From: Mergibacter septicus
GTDB taxonomy: Bacteria; Pseudomonadota; Gammaproteobacteria; Enterobacterales; Pasteurellaceae
Length of the DNA: 64,000 nt
NCBI RefSeq assembly: GCF_003265225.1
Contig: NZ_CP022013.1
Span: 1,149,001-1,213,000 of the forward strand
Direction: 5' to 3'
Part shown: in pieces, positions 10,774 to 18,905 of the stretch
Position numbering within the stretch: the first letter of the stretch is position 1
Layout of the letters: every line of letters begins with the position of its first letter
Notes under the pieces: model-generated
Database searches by the model: none
The model's input: only the letters and a program-made list of their open reading frames with translations
What the model was told of the DNA's origin: nothing
Position numbers and translations under genes: made by a program

Positions 10774-12369
10774 TTAGAAACGATAGCCTAAATTAAGTCC
10801 AACATTCACCCCACTTAATTTTGATTTGAGGTAATGATTATAACCAACTGCTCCACCAATGGTTGCTTTTCCAAACTGTTTACTCGCTTCAAGGCTGAAA
10901 TGAGTGCGAACATCTTTATCTTTAGTTTGGTGAATGGTTGTTTCACTTAGTGGTAAAACAGTAAATTGTGGTTTATCTACTTGGCTATTGCGTTTAATAC
11001 CATCTACCCCTACCTTAGCAAGAATTGATAAATCAGGTAACGGCTTATAATTAACATCAACTGACACACCTGCTTGATTAACTGCTAAACGTTGAGTACG
11101 AACCTCTAAAGCAGATAATTTAGTTTTTACTCCTGATAGCTCTTGATATTGATAAGAGATAACAGGTGTTACACTTAATTTATCATTAAGAATAAATTTA
11201 TAACCACCGTTTAAGATAACGCCTAACGTTTTAGCGTTAAACTTCGCTTTTGTTTCAATCGCTGTTAAATGAGAAGTTGCCTTAACACTATCAACCCCAG
11301 CGATAATCCCACCTTCAATAAAGACGTTTTGATTACTCGCTCCAATATATGCACCACCTTGTGCTAAGGTATGTTTAAAACTTAAGTCTTGCCCAGCTTT
11401 TGTTTCACCTTGACCAACATTCGCTAACACCCCAAAACGCACACCATTTAAGGTTTTTTGGTAACCAAAGCTAGCGGTGGTTAAATTCCCTTTGTTATTC
11501 GCAGTCGTAAAGTGTTTTTTCTTATCAGTATGAGCTAGACGTTCGTGATCTAACACCGCCCAGACTCCTGTACCTTGTTGGCGAGTATAATCAAAGGTTT
11601 TTTGAGTGGTATTGAGAAGGGAATTTTGTAGATTTTTAAACAGTTCTAAGCCAGTAACATTAAATTTATATTGAACCGCTTTTTCAGCATCTTTATTAAA
11701 AGCAGATGTATCAATAAGATTATTAATAATCGCTAAAACATCATCTTCTGAAATATTTTTAGCCTTATCTTTTAATAATAATTGCAAATCTCGACTTTTA
11801 TCTCGTGCTATATCAACATCTTGCTTAGCTTTATCAGTAATTTTTTCAAATTCATTTGATAACTTAATCGTTTCTGGATCCTTTGTTTCTTTAGCTATAT
11901 TGACCAATGCCTCTTTTGTTATTCTATTACTAAATTTAGATAAAAGAGGATCATCCTTATTAGGATCTGTTAATAAAGCAAACAAACCTCTTGAGATAGC
12001 CTCTTTTTCTGTTAGACCATGCCTTTTAGCTAAATCAGCTGATACTTCTTTTGCTGTTTCTTTAAAGATTGAATCTAAACGATTGTAATTCAAAATCTTT
12101 GTTCTAACCGCAACATCTTTGCTTGTTTCAATTTTTTTAATTAAACGCTCTTTTAAACCTAACGAAGCATCAACTTCATTGACTGCTTTCATTTTGGCTT
12201 TATATAAATCCAAAGCTTGATCTCGTATTTCATCTGTTACAATCGGTATTGTAGAAGAAGGTTGAACTGTCGTTGGAGCTGGTGCTGGTTCTTCTGCAGC
12301 AAAAAGACTACTTGCTAATAAAGCAGAAAATAGAGTAAAAGAAAGCTTAGAATAAGTGAATCTTTTCAT
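10774..12369 (-). CDS. Autotransporter-type outer membrane protein with helical passenger, copy 1
   Basis: Predicted classical (type Va) autotransporter of 531 residues. A signal peptide (residues 1-24, ending SSLFAA) is followed by a short proline-rich stretch. Residues 45-235 form a charged passenger with strong helical and coiled-coil character, rich in K, E, D and L with no beta-helix repeats. Near 237-265 a helical linker begins (NVTGLELFKNLQNSLLNTTQ) that would thread the pore. About 265 residues of amphipathic strands follow, ending in the outer membrane signature GLNLGYRF with terminal Phe. The barrel is nearly identical to that of the next gene, while the passenger is clearly different. 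Function is unknown; adhesin or effector are possibilities. Eight AAAGC repeats lie upstream of its putative promoter. Confidence 0.75.
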   Translation of the reverse strand: MKRFTYSKLSFTLFSALLASSLFAAEEPAPAPTTVQPSSTIPIVTDEIRDQALDLYKAKMKAVNEVDASLGLKERLIKKIETSKDVAVRTKILNYNRLDSIFKETAKEVSADLAKRHGLTEKEAISRGLFALLTDPNKDDPLLSKFSNRITKEALVNIAKETKDPETIKLSNEFEKITDKAKQDVDIARDKSRDLQLLLKDKAKNISEDDVLAIINNLIDTSAFNKDAEKAVQYKFNVTGLELFKNLQNSLLNTTQKTFDYTRQQGTGVWAVLDHERLAHTDKKKHFTTANNKGNLTTASFGYQKTLNGVRFGVLANVGQGETKAGQDLSFKHTLAQGGAYIGASNQNVFIEGGIIAGVDSVKATSHLTAIETKAKFNAKTLGVILNGGYKFILNDKLSVTPVISYQYQELSGVKTKLSALEVRTQRLAVNQAGVSVDVNYKPLPDLSILAKVGVDGIKRNSQVDKPQFTVLPLSETTIHQTKDKDVRTHFSLEASKQFGKATIGGAVGYNHYLKSKLSGVNVGLNLGYRF

Positions 12370-12451
12370 AATGGATCCTTAAAAAATAAAAATTGAATAA
12401 TTAAAGCTTTACTTTAAACTTTAAAGACATCAAAGCTTTTCGTGTGCTAAT

Positions 12452-12480
12452 TTATCAATAAAAATGTAAACAAACTTCAA
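12452..12480 (-). promoter_or_regulatory. Candidate promoter of autotransporter copy 1
   Basis: On the minus strand TTGAAG (12480-12475) and TGATAA (12457-12452) are 17 bases apart. The equivalent stretch before the second paralog (TTGAGG and TGCTAA at 14335-14307, also 17 apart) is conserved within an otherwise diverged upstream region, which supports it as a promoter. The -10 is not a good consensus. Confidence 0.4.
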
Positions 12481-12494
12481 TCATTAAAAATATA

Positions 12495-12537
12495 AAAGCA
12501 AAGCAAAGCAAAGCAAAGCAAAGCAAAGCAAAGCAAA
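12495..12537. repeat. Pentanucleotide tandem repeat, eight AAAGC units
   Basis: Eight uninterrupted AAAGC units (12495-12534) plus a partial unit lie 126 bases upstream of the start codon of autotransporter copy 1 and 15 bases upstream of its candidate -35. On the coding strand they read GCTTT. Tract length can change by slipped-strand mispairing. The homologous region before copy 2 lacks the repeat. Confidence 0.95.
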
Positions 12538-12572
12538 ATGCTAATAAAATTTAAAAAATAACGTAAATAAAA

Positions 12573-12593
12573 AAGTGCGGTATATACCGCACT
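12573..12593 (-). terminator. Terminator after autotransporter copy 2, uptake-signal based
   Basis: AAGTGCGGT at 12573-12581 is a complete uptake signal, and the complementary arm ACCGCACT ends at 12593, forming a palindromic stem AGTGCGGTAT/ATACCGCACT. A T run follows on the minus strand. It parallels the terminator after copy 1. Confidence 0.8.
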
Positions 12594-12620
12594 ATTCAAA
12601 ATCACACTAAAAATTGATGA

Positions 12621-14216
12621 TCAGAAATGATACCCTAAATTAAGCCCAACATTCACCCCACTGAGTTTTGATTTGAGGTAATGATTATAACCGACTGTGC
12701 CACCAATGGTTACTTTGCCGAATTGTTTAGTCATTTCAAGACTGAAATGAGTACGAACATCTTTATTTTTAGTTTGGTGAATAATATTAACCTGCTCTAA
12801 AGACAGCACCTGTAAATCAGGCAAACTCACTTGTACATTACGTTTTAAAGCATCTACCCCCGCTTTCGCTAAAATTGATAAATCAGGAAGTGGTTTATAA
12901 TCTACCGTTACAGATACGCCAATTTGATTAACCGCTAAACGTTGGGTTTTAACATCAAGCTCGGCAAACTTGGCTTTCACAGCGGATAACTTTTGATATT
13001 GATAAGAGATAGCAGGTGTTACATTTAATTTATCATTAAGAGTAAATTTATAACCACCATTTAAGATAACACCTAGCGTTTTAGTATTAAACTTCGCTTT
13101 TACCTCTGCTCTTTTTGGTGCAGTTGTGGCATTAACTTTATCTACCCCAGCAATAATTCCACCTTCTACAAAGACATTTGCATTACTCGCACCAATATAA
13201 ACTCCACCTTGTACTAAGGTATGTGTAAGTTTTAAATTCTGTGGTGCTTTTGTTTCACCTCGTCCAACATTCGCTAAAATACCAAAACGCACGCCATCTT
13301 GCTCTTTTTGATAACCAAAACTCACAGACGTTAAATTCCCTTTGTTATTTGCAAGGGTAAGTTTATTCTTTTTATCGGTATGTGCTAAACGTTGGTGAGT
13401 TAATACCGCCCATACTCCATCACTTACTTGGCGAGTATAATCAAATACTTTTTGGTTGGTATTAAGTATATTATCTTGCAGATTTTTGAGTAATTCTAAG
13501 GTAGTTACAGTGAGGTTGTAAGTAGTAACATTGACAATATCTTTATTTCTCTCAGCTAAAACATTACTAATATTAGTAAGTTCTGCTGGAAGCTTATATT
13601 TATCAATTAATTGCTTAAATTTTTCGGCTAAATTTGTTGTTTCAACAATACTAGCACTAGCCTTTGTTTTTAAATTTTCTAATTTAACTAATAATGTTTT
13701 CACTTCTGGATCTTGTGATTGTTCAGCTAATGATTTTAATGTGCCAAATAATGCAGGTACTTCAGGAGGAACTAAAGGAGGTGGTTCTACAAGTAAAGCA
13801 AAAAGTGCTTGTAGCTCTGCTTGTTTTTTTTCCAACTCAGATAAACCCGCTGCTTCAGGTAATTTACCTATTTGCTCTGCTAGAACTTTATACTGTTCAA
13901 AAGTTTCTTTATAACGAGTAATATTCGGTGCTTCAGGCTGAGACGCCATATCCTTTTCTAATCTTTTTAATAATTTATCATGTGTATCTAAAAATTTTTC
14001 CACTAATTCTGTTGTTTCCATTCTAGAAAGATAGAGTTCATAAGCTTCTTGACGAATTTCTTGATCTGATGGGCGTGGTTCGGTCATTTCTGCCACTGGA
14101 GAAATTGCCATAACTGGTGGTGCGACAGGATCTGCATTGGCAACAGCAAATCTACTGGTCATCAATATGACAGAAAATAAAGCGAGAGAAAGTTTAGAAT
14201 AGCTAAGTGTTTTCAT
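12621..14216 (-). CDS. Autotransporter-type outer membrane protein with helical passenger, copy 2
   Basis: Paralog of the neighbouring autotransporter, also 531 residues. Signal peptide residues 1-26 (ending SRFAVANA), then a proline-rich segment (DPVAPPVMAISPVAEMTEP) and a helical passenger to about residue 235 that includes a second proline cluster (EPPPLVPPEVPALFG). The linker TLELLKNLQDNILNTNQKVF and the barrel match copy 1 closely, ending NLGYHF. The passengers share little beyond general character (DQEIRQEAYELYLSRM against TDEIRDQALDLYKAKM), the pattern of a duplication followed by passenger diversification or exchange. Function unknown. It has its own promoter-like region and terminator, so it is not in an operon with copy 1. 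Confidence 0.75.
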   Translation of the reverse strand: MKTLSYSKLSLALFSVILMTSRFAVANADPVAPPVMAISPVAEMTEPRPSDQEIRQEAYELYLSRMETTELVEKFLDTHDKLLKRLEKDMASQPEAPNITRYKETFEQYKVLAEQIGKLPEAAGLSELEKKQAELQALFALLVEPPPLVPPEVPALFGTLKSLAEQSQDPEVKTLLVKLENLKTKASASIVETTNLAEKFKQLIDKYKLPAELTNISNVLAERNKDIVNVTTYNLTVTTLELLKNLQDNILNTNQKVFDYTRQVSDGVWAVLTHQRLAHTDKKNKLTLANNKGNLTSVSFGYQKEQDGVRFGILANVGRGETKAPQNLKLTHTLVQGGVYIGASNANVFVEGGIIAGVDKVNATTAPKRAEVKAKFNTKTLGVILNGGYKFTLNDKLNVTPAISYQYQKLSAVKAKFAELDVKTQRLAVNQIGVSVTVDYKPLPDLSILAKAGVDALKRNVQVSLPDLQVLSLEQVNIIHQTKNKDVRTHFSLEMTKQFGKVTIGGTVGYNHYLKSKLSGVNVGLNLGYHF

Positions 14217-14306
14217 ACTGATTCCTTAAAATAAACATTAAATCATCAAAAAATCATCAAAGCTCTACTTTAATCCCGAAAAAACAGCAAAGCTTTATCT
14301 GCGAAT

Positions 14307-14335
14307 TTAGCAATAAAAATGCAAATAAACCTCAA
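14307..14335 (-). promoter_or_regulatory. Candidate promoter of autotransporter copy 2
   Basis: TTGAGG (14335-14330) and TGCTAA (14312-14307), 17 bases apart on the minus strand, lie in the stretch best conserved with the region upstream of copy 1. The leader to the start codon is also similar (AAAGCTTT elements and TAAGGA ribosome binding site). Confidence 0.35.
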
Positions 14336-14401
14336 ACACTAAAAAACTAAAGAAAAATAACAAAAAGAAATTATTAACATGTAAGAAATAGGTAAAGAAA
14401 T

Positions 14402-14436
14402 AAAACATCACTCATTATTTCATTCGTGATGTTTTT
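14402..14436 (-). terminator. Terminator of the C5-dicarboxylate operon
   Basis: Stem AAAACATCAC (14402-14411) with GTGATGTTTT (14426-14435) and a 14-base loop. It lies just after the lyase stop on the minus strand and before the promoter of autotransporter copy 2. The remaining intergenic bases hold only that promoter. Confidence 0.65.
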
Positions 14437-14463
14437 CTCTTTATTATGAATAAATTAACGATA

Positions 14464-15297
14464 TTATTTATCAATACCTAATAATTTTTTTGCAAAGTCT
14501 AATACTGGTTTGTCAATCATTTTACCGTTAAACTGAAAAGCACTTTCACCTTGTTGTTGACTAGCATCTAATACATTTTTTGCCCAAACTAACTGCTGTT
14601 TTAAATGCTCGCCATAAATATTTTGTACTACCTCAACTTGTATTGGGTGAATACATAATGCCCCTGAAAAACCTTGAGATAAACGGTGTTGACACCGTTT
14701 AGCAAAACCTTCTCGATCTTTAAAATTCGCAAATACACTATCAATAGGTGGTGCTAACCCTGCAAGACGGCTATGTAAAGTAAGCTGAAAAGCCAGCTGA
14801 TCAAAATAACTATCGGCACCGTTTCCCTGTTCAAAACCAAGATCATTCGCAAAATCTAATCCCCCAAATGTCAGTGCCTGTACTCCTTTTGCCTGTGCAA
14901 TAGTCGCCAAATTCAGATAACCTTTTGCAGATTCAATCATTGGTATTATCGGTTTTGCAAAATGTTGAAATAATTGATTAATCACCTCTCCATTTTCAAC
15001 TTTAGGTAATACTATCCCTTGTAATTGAGTGAGATCTAATTGTGTTAATGCTTGGCAATCTGAGACAAAATAATCACTATCTTGTGCATTGATACGTAAC
15101 CATATTGCTTTATGTGGTTCATTTTTTTTAGATAACTGCAACAATTTTTCTTGCGTTAAACGGCGAGCTAATTCTTTTTCGCTAGATTGTACGGCATCTT
15201 CCCAATCAAGAATAATCGCATCACTCTTACCATCTAAAGCTTTGTCTAATAAAGTTGGTTTATGAGCTGGAACAAATAGATAAGCATTAGCTATCAT
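14464..15297 (-). CDS. CitE-like CoA-ester lyase, probable (S)-citramalyl-CoA lyase
   Basis: HpcH/HpaI-fold lyase of 277 residues, CitE-like. Family motifs: LFVPAHKPTLLDKAL near the start, DAIILDWEDAVQSSEK (residues ~27-42, acid cluster), LRINAQDSDYF with the CoA/active-site Arg, VLPKVE, the Mg-binding Glu in PMIESAKGYLN and the Asp in ALTFGGLDFANDLG. No citrate lyase alpha or gamma genes are nearby, so a stand-alone lyase is likely. Its partners, a type III CoA-transferase and a hot-dog hydratase, match the itaconate route, whose last step splits citramalyl-CoA to acetyl-CoA and pyruvate. Malyl-CoA or other 3-hydroxyacyl-CoA substrates remain possible. It overlaps the transferase gene by 11 bases. 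Confidence 0.75.
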   Translation of the reverse strand: MIANAYLFVPAHKPTLLDKALDGKSDAIILDWEDAVQSSEKELARRLTQEKLLQLSKKNEPHKAIWLRINAQDSDYFVSDCQALTQLDLTQLQGIVLPKVENGEVINQLFQHFAKPIIPMIESAKGYLNLATIAQAKGVQALTFGGLDFANDLGFEQGNGADSYFDQLAFQLTLHSRLAGLAPPIDSVFANFKDREGFAKRCQHRLSQGFSGALCIHPIQVEVVQNIYGEHLKQQLVWAKNVLDASQQQGESAFQFNGKMIDKPVLDFAKKLLGIDK

Positions 15298-16456
15298 CTT
15301 CCACCTCCAAACCTAATTCATTAAAAATAGCTTGGTTATGTTGTCCTAATGCAGGCACTGCTCCCATTTGGGCAGTAAATCTATTACTTTGTACTGGGGG
15401 TAATAACGCTGGGAGTCTGCCTACTGGTGAATCAATTTGACACCAACGTTGCCGATCTTGTAACTGTGGGTGTTGCCATACTTCTGCCATAGTATTAACT
15501 TGAGCATTTGCAATCGCCCCAGCATCAAGCCGTTGCCGTATTTGTTCGCTACTTAAAGTGGTAAACGTGGTTTCAATAATTTGTTTTAACGCCTCTCGAT
15601 TCTCAACTCTCTTACTATTTTGAATAAATCGAGGATCTTCGCTTAATTCTGGTTGTTGTAAAACAATTTGGCAAAATTGCTGCCATTCCCGTTGGTTTTG
15701 TAAACCAAATAGCACCATACCATCTTGGCAGGAAAAGATACCATAAGGGTAGATCGTAGCGTGGCTCGCCCAAGTACGTAGTGGTGGAGATTGATCGTCA
15801 ATACTATAATAGAGTGGAAAACCTAACCATTCAGTTAAACATTCCAACATTGATACATCAAGATGGCTTCCTTCACCCGTTTTAGAACGTAATAACAACG
15901 CATTTAATATACCACTATAAGCATACATTCCAGCACAAATATCTGCGATTGAAATGCCTGTTTTTGCCATTTGATCTGGAGCGGGACCACCTGTTACTGA
16001 AAGCAAACCACTTTCACTTTGGATTAATAAATCATACGCTTTTTTATCTTGATAACGCCCGTTTTGTCCATAACCTGAAATATCACATACAATCAAACGA
16101 GGATATTTTTCAGATAACTGAGAATAACTTAAACCTAAGCGTTCACTAGCTCCCGGTGCTAAATTCTGAACTAATACATCTGCTTTAGCGAGCAAAGCTT
16201 GTAAAACAGCTTGCCCTTTCTGGCTTTTCACATCAATCGCTAAACTTTCTTTACCACGATTTACCCAGACAAAATGCGATGCTAGCCCTTTGACACGTTC
16301 ATCATATCCACGAGCAAAATCCCCTCCATCAGGACGTTCAACTTTAATCACTCTTGCTCCCATATCTGCAAGTTGTCGAGTACAAAATGGGGCTGCGATT
16401 GCGTGCTCTAAACTCACTACCGTAATGCCTTCTAAAGGAAGTTGTACCTTATTCAT
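15287..16456 (-). CDS. Type III (CaiB/BaiF) CoA-transferase, probable itaconate/mesaconate CoA-transferase
   Basis: Formyl-CoA-transferase-like enzyme, 389 residues from the ATG at 16456, which has AAGGAGAGG nine bases upstream. A TTG three codons earlier is a poorer start. The N-terminal VVSLEHAIAAPFCTRQLADM and IKVERPDGGDFAR segments and the catalytic Asp (about 172) in GISIADICAG are the hallmarks of the family, which moves CoA between carboxylic acids through an aspartyl-CoA anhydride. The setting between a hydratase and a CitE-like lyase suggests succinyl-CoA:itaconate (or mesaconate/citramalate) transfer. The exact acid is inference. It overlaps both neighbours, so the three genes form one operon. 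Confidence 0.75.
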   Translation of the reverse strand: MNKVQLPLEGITVVSLEHAIAAPFCTRQLADMGARVIKVERPDGGDFARGYDERVKGLASHFVWVNRGKESLAIDVKSQKGQAVLQALLAKADVLVQNLAPGASERLGLSYSQLSEKYPRLIVCDISGYGQNGRYQDKKAYDLLIQSESGLLSVTGGPAPDQMAKTGISIADICAGMYAYSGILNALLLRSKTGEGSHLDVSMLECLTEWLGFPLYYSIDDQSPPLRTWASHATIYPYGIFSCQDGMVLFGLQNQREWQQFCQIVLQQPELSEDPRFIQNSKRVENREALKQIIETTFTTLSSEQIRQRLDAGAIANAQVNTMAEVWQHPQLQDRQRWCQIDSPVGRLPALLPPVQSNRFTAQMGAVPALGQHNQAIFNELGLEVEDDS

Positions 16457-17276
16457 AAAAAACAACCTCTCCTTGTTGGATTATGCCACGGTCATTACAC
16501 GCCCAAACCTCTGCAGTTTTCGGTGCAATCATTCTGCCTTCAAAACGGATTAAATCAGGTAGTAAGGAAGGACGTACACCACGATAACGAAAGGTTTTAA
16601 CAGAACGGTGCGGAAATTGTAACTGTGCGGTATGTAACGCTAAAGTAGCTATCATTGGACCATGTACAACTAAATTTTGATAGCCTTCGGTATCATGAGT
16701 ATAAGGGTAATCATAATGAATACGATGCCCATTGAAAGTTAATGCAGAATAACGAAACAGTAATGTAGGAGTCGGTAATAAAGTACTCGACCATTCAGCA
16801 GTTGGTGGGGCTTTACTCTCACTCTTCGCTGGACTAGGCTCTCGATACACTACTTCTTGCAACTCTCGTACACATAATATCCCATTTTGAGAATAATCGT
16901 GCTGCAAACAAACAAAAACCAAACGTCCTGTTGTGCCTTGTTTTTCTTTAATTGACTTAATGGTCGTCTGGCATTGAGCGATTTCACCAATCTTCAAAGG
17001 TTGAATAAACTCAAATTCTCCTCCCGCCCACATTCGAATTAAACCTTCCATTGCAGGCAAAAAATCCCCACGCTTAGGATGCCCGTCTCCCCCTAAATAT
17101 TGTTCAGTTAATTCAGGTTGAAAAAACATCCATTGCCAACACATTGGCAAATCATCAAGATTAGGTTGATAACAACGTTCAGCCAAAGTCGCCTGCATAC
17201 GTCTAACTAAAATACGACTAATTTCATCCTCGCTATGGCGACTTTTTCCAATCCAAGCAGCATAATTCATAGTCAT
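16449..17276 (-). CDS. Hot-dog fold enoyl-CoA hydratase, probable itaconyl-/mesaconyl-CoA hydratase
   Basis: Hydratase of 275 residues related to mesaconyl-C4-CoA hydratase and itaconyl-CoA hydratase (MaoC/HTD2-like double hot-dog). The N-terminal half carries GGDGHPKRGDFLPAM and MWAGGEFEFIQPLKIGE. The C-terminal half holds the active-site segments ALTFNGHRIHYDYPYT and LVVHGPMIATLAL. It is the first gene of the operon, with AAGG upstream of ATG 17276. In the itaconate pathway this enzyme adds water to itaconyl-CoA, giving citramalyl-CoA, the substrate of the CitE-like lyase two genes on. No regulator is next to the operon. Confidence 0.75.
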   Translation of the reverse strand: MTMNYAAWIGKSRHSEDEISRILVRRMQATLAERCYQPNLDDLPMCWQWMFFQPELTEQYLGGDGHPKRGDFLPAMEGLIRMWAGGEFEFIQPLKIGEIAQCQTTIKSIKEKQGTTGRLVFVCLQHDYSQNGILCVRELQEVVYREPSPAKSESKAPPTAEWSSTLLPTPTLLFRYSALTFNGHRIHYDYPYTHDTEGYQNLVVHGPMIATLALHTAQLQFPHRSVKTFRYRGVRPSLLPDLIRFEGRMIAPKTAEVWACNDRGIIQQGEVVFYE

Positions 17277-17400
17277 TTTATTTTCCTTATGTTGTGTTTA
17301 CTCTATTTTAATATAGATTAATTTTTAGAATTTACTAACACAATATATTGTAAAGATAGGAAAATAAAAATAAGTACCATTCCTTATTGACAGGAATAAA

Positions 17401-17432
17401 AAAATGCAGTTCAAAAAAGAACTACATTTTTT
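17401..17432 (-). terminator. Terminator of the capsule export operon
   Basis: A 12-base stem with one mismatch (17401-17412 with 17419-17430) and a six-base A loop is followed by a T run on the minus strand. It lies 30 bases after the bexA-like stop, at the end of the long leftward capsule operon. Confidence 0.75.
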
Positions 17433-17460
17433 TACTTAAAATATAAAACTGAAATATTAA

Positions 17461-18111
17461 TTACATCGTATTATTATAATATTTGTATGCGTCATCAATT
17501 GAAGAAAAATTATACATATAGCCACTATCTAACACAGAGGCATTATCACAATATTTTCTAATTGCACTTGAATTATGAGAAACCAAAATAATGGAACGAT
17601 CTTTGCGTTTTTCAAATAATTCATATTTACATTTCTTTGAAAAACGAGAATCACCAACAGCAATAACTTCATCGATCAAATAACAATCAAACTCTACCGA
17701 CAAAGATAATGCAAATGCTAAACGTGTTTTCATTCCTGAAGAGTATTTTTTCACTGGTTCATAAAGGTAATCACCCAATTCTGAAAATTCTTCAGTAAAT
17801 TGTTTTACATAATCAAAATCCACATTATAAATACGACAAATAAAACGCAGATTATCCATTCCAGTTAAACTGCCTTGAAATGCTCCAGAAAATGCTAACG
17901 GCCAAGAAATACTCATTGTTCGCTGAATACGTCCACTGGTAGGAGATTCAACGCCACTAATTAAACGAATAAGTGTGGATTTACCTGCACCATTTTTCCC
18001 TAAAATGCCAATTTTTTCTCCTCTTTCTAGCTTAAAATTGACATCATGCAATACCGTTTTCCACCCGTTTCTTGTTTTATAACGTTTACTAACGTTTTCA
18101 ACACTTATCAT
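17461..18111 (-). CDS. bexA: Capsule polysaccharide export ATPase (BexA/CtrD/KpsT family)
   Basis: ATP-binding subunit of the group 2 capsule exporter, 216 residues. Walker [18 protein letters not shown] (about 34-50), ABC signature [15 protein letters not shown], Walker [13 protein letters not shown] with the KpsT-type Val-Ile after the Glu, and a switch His in LVSHNSS. The short length and INGE-like N-terminal face ([15 protein letters not shown]) are typical of BexA, CtrD and HexA. It energises transport of the lipid-linked glycan across the inner membrane with the BexB-like permease, which it overlaps by four bases (ATGA). It is the last gene of the capsule operon. Confidence 0.93.
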   Translation of the reverse strand: MISVENVSKRYKTRNGWKTVLHDVNFKLERGEKIGILGKNGAGKSTLIRLISGVESPTSGRIQRTMSISWPLAFSGAFQGSLTGMDNLRFICRIYNVDFDYVKQFTEEFSELGDYLYEPVKKYSSGMKTRLAFALSLSVEFDCYLIDEVIAVGDSRFSKKCKYELFEKRKDRSIILVSHNSSAIRKYCDNASVLDSGYMYNFSSIDDAYKYYNNTM

Positions 18112-18905
18112 GATGGTTCAATTCCTTTACTAAAACGTTTTACCAATACTAATCCAATAAATAACATAATGAGATCACACTTTAAAATAAACATAGGATC
18201 AAAATGAGTAGTGACTGAATGTCCAAAATAACCATCACGAAACATCTCAGTCCCATTTACCATTGGCAGATATAACAAATATTGTTGAATTTTAGGAGGA
18301 AAACTATTCACAAAGAAAAATGCACCAGAAAGAGGTAACATAACAAAGCTTAAAGTCCCCCAAATTTTACCAAAAGCTTCAAAATAATACACAATTGAAC
18401 TAATAATTAGCCCTAAACCAATAGCAAAAAATGCCATTAATAACCAAGCCAATAGCATTTCAAAGACATCAACTGGAAGATTAATCCACCCCACCAACAT
18501 CAGAACAGCCATAATAACGATTTGTGCAATAGTTGCCCCAGCTATTTCCAACAACATTCGACTCACTAAGGTATCTAATACACGCACATTACGATGATAA
18601 AGCAAGCTAATATTAGCTGAAATTGCCCCAATAACACGATTAGAGGTATTTCGCCACATCATCGCCATAGGATAACCTGTTATCACGAAAGCAATTATAT
18701 TGAGAGTTGAATAATGATTTGCACGAAAAAACTTCCACATCAATACGATGACTAAAGTAAAAAGAAGTGGTTCAACAAATAACCATAAAAAACCGATATT
18801 ATTTCGCCCATATCGAGTGATAATTTCTCGCATTATTAACGCACCAATCACCCTTCCTTGAATAACTAATGATTGCTTAAAAGTAGTATCATTACCGTAT
18901 TGCAT
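18108..18905 (-). CDS. bexB: Capsule polysaccharide export inner-membrane permease (BexB/CtrC/KpsM family)
   Basis: Type 2 ABC permease of 265 residues with six predicted membrane spans (for example [42 protein letters not shown]). Features of the KpsM/BexB group include the N-terminal [25 protein letters not shown] segment split by an amphipathic helix and a C-terminal FSKGIEPS tail. It forms the inner-membrane channel for capsule glycan with the BexA-like ATPase. The start overlaps the stop of the BexC-like gene by one base, and the stop overlaps bexA, so all export genes are translationally coupled. Confidence 0.93.
   Translation of the reverse strand: MQYGNDTTFKQSLVIQGRVIGALIMREIITRYGRNNIGFLWLFVEPLLFTLVIVLMWKFFRANHYSTLNIIAFVITGYPMAMMWRNTSNRVIGAISANISLLYHRNVRVLDTLVSRMLLEIAGATIAQIVIMAVLMLVGWINLPVDVFEMLLAWLLMAFFAIGLGLIISSIVYYFEAFGKIWGTLSFVMLPLSGAFFFVNSFPPKIQQYLLYLPMVNGTEMFRDGYFGHSVTTHFDPMFILKCDLIMLFIGLVLVKRFSKGIEPS

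Noticed and set aside
12495-12537. The AAAGC tract considered as a CRISPR or coding repeat
   Set aside because: Five-base units without spacers, and no frame through it leads into the autotransporter.
13531-13921. Two overlapping plus-strand frames within autotransporter copy 2
   Set aside because: Low-complexity antisense shadows of the passenger coding sequence.
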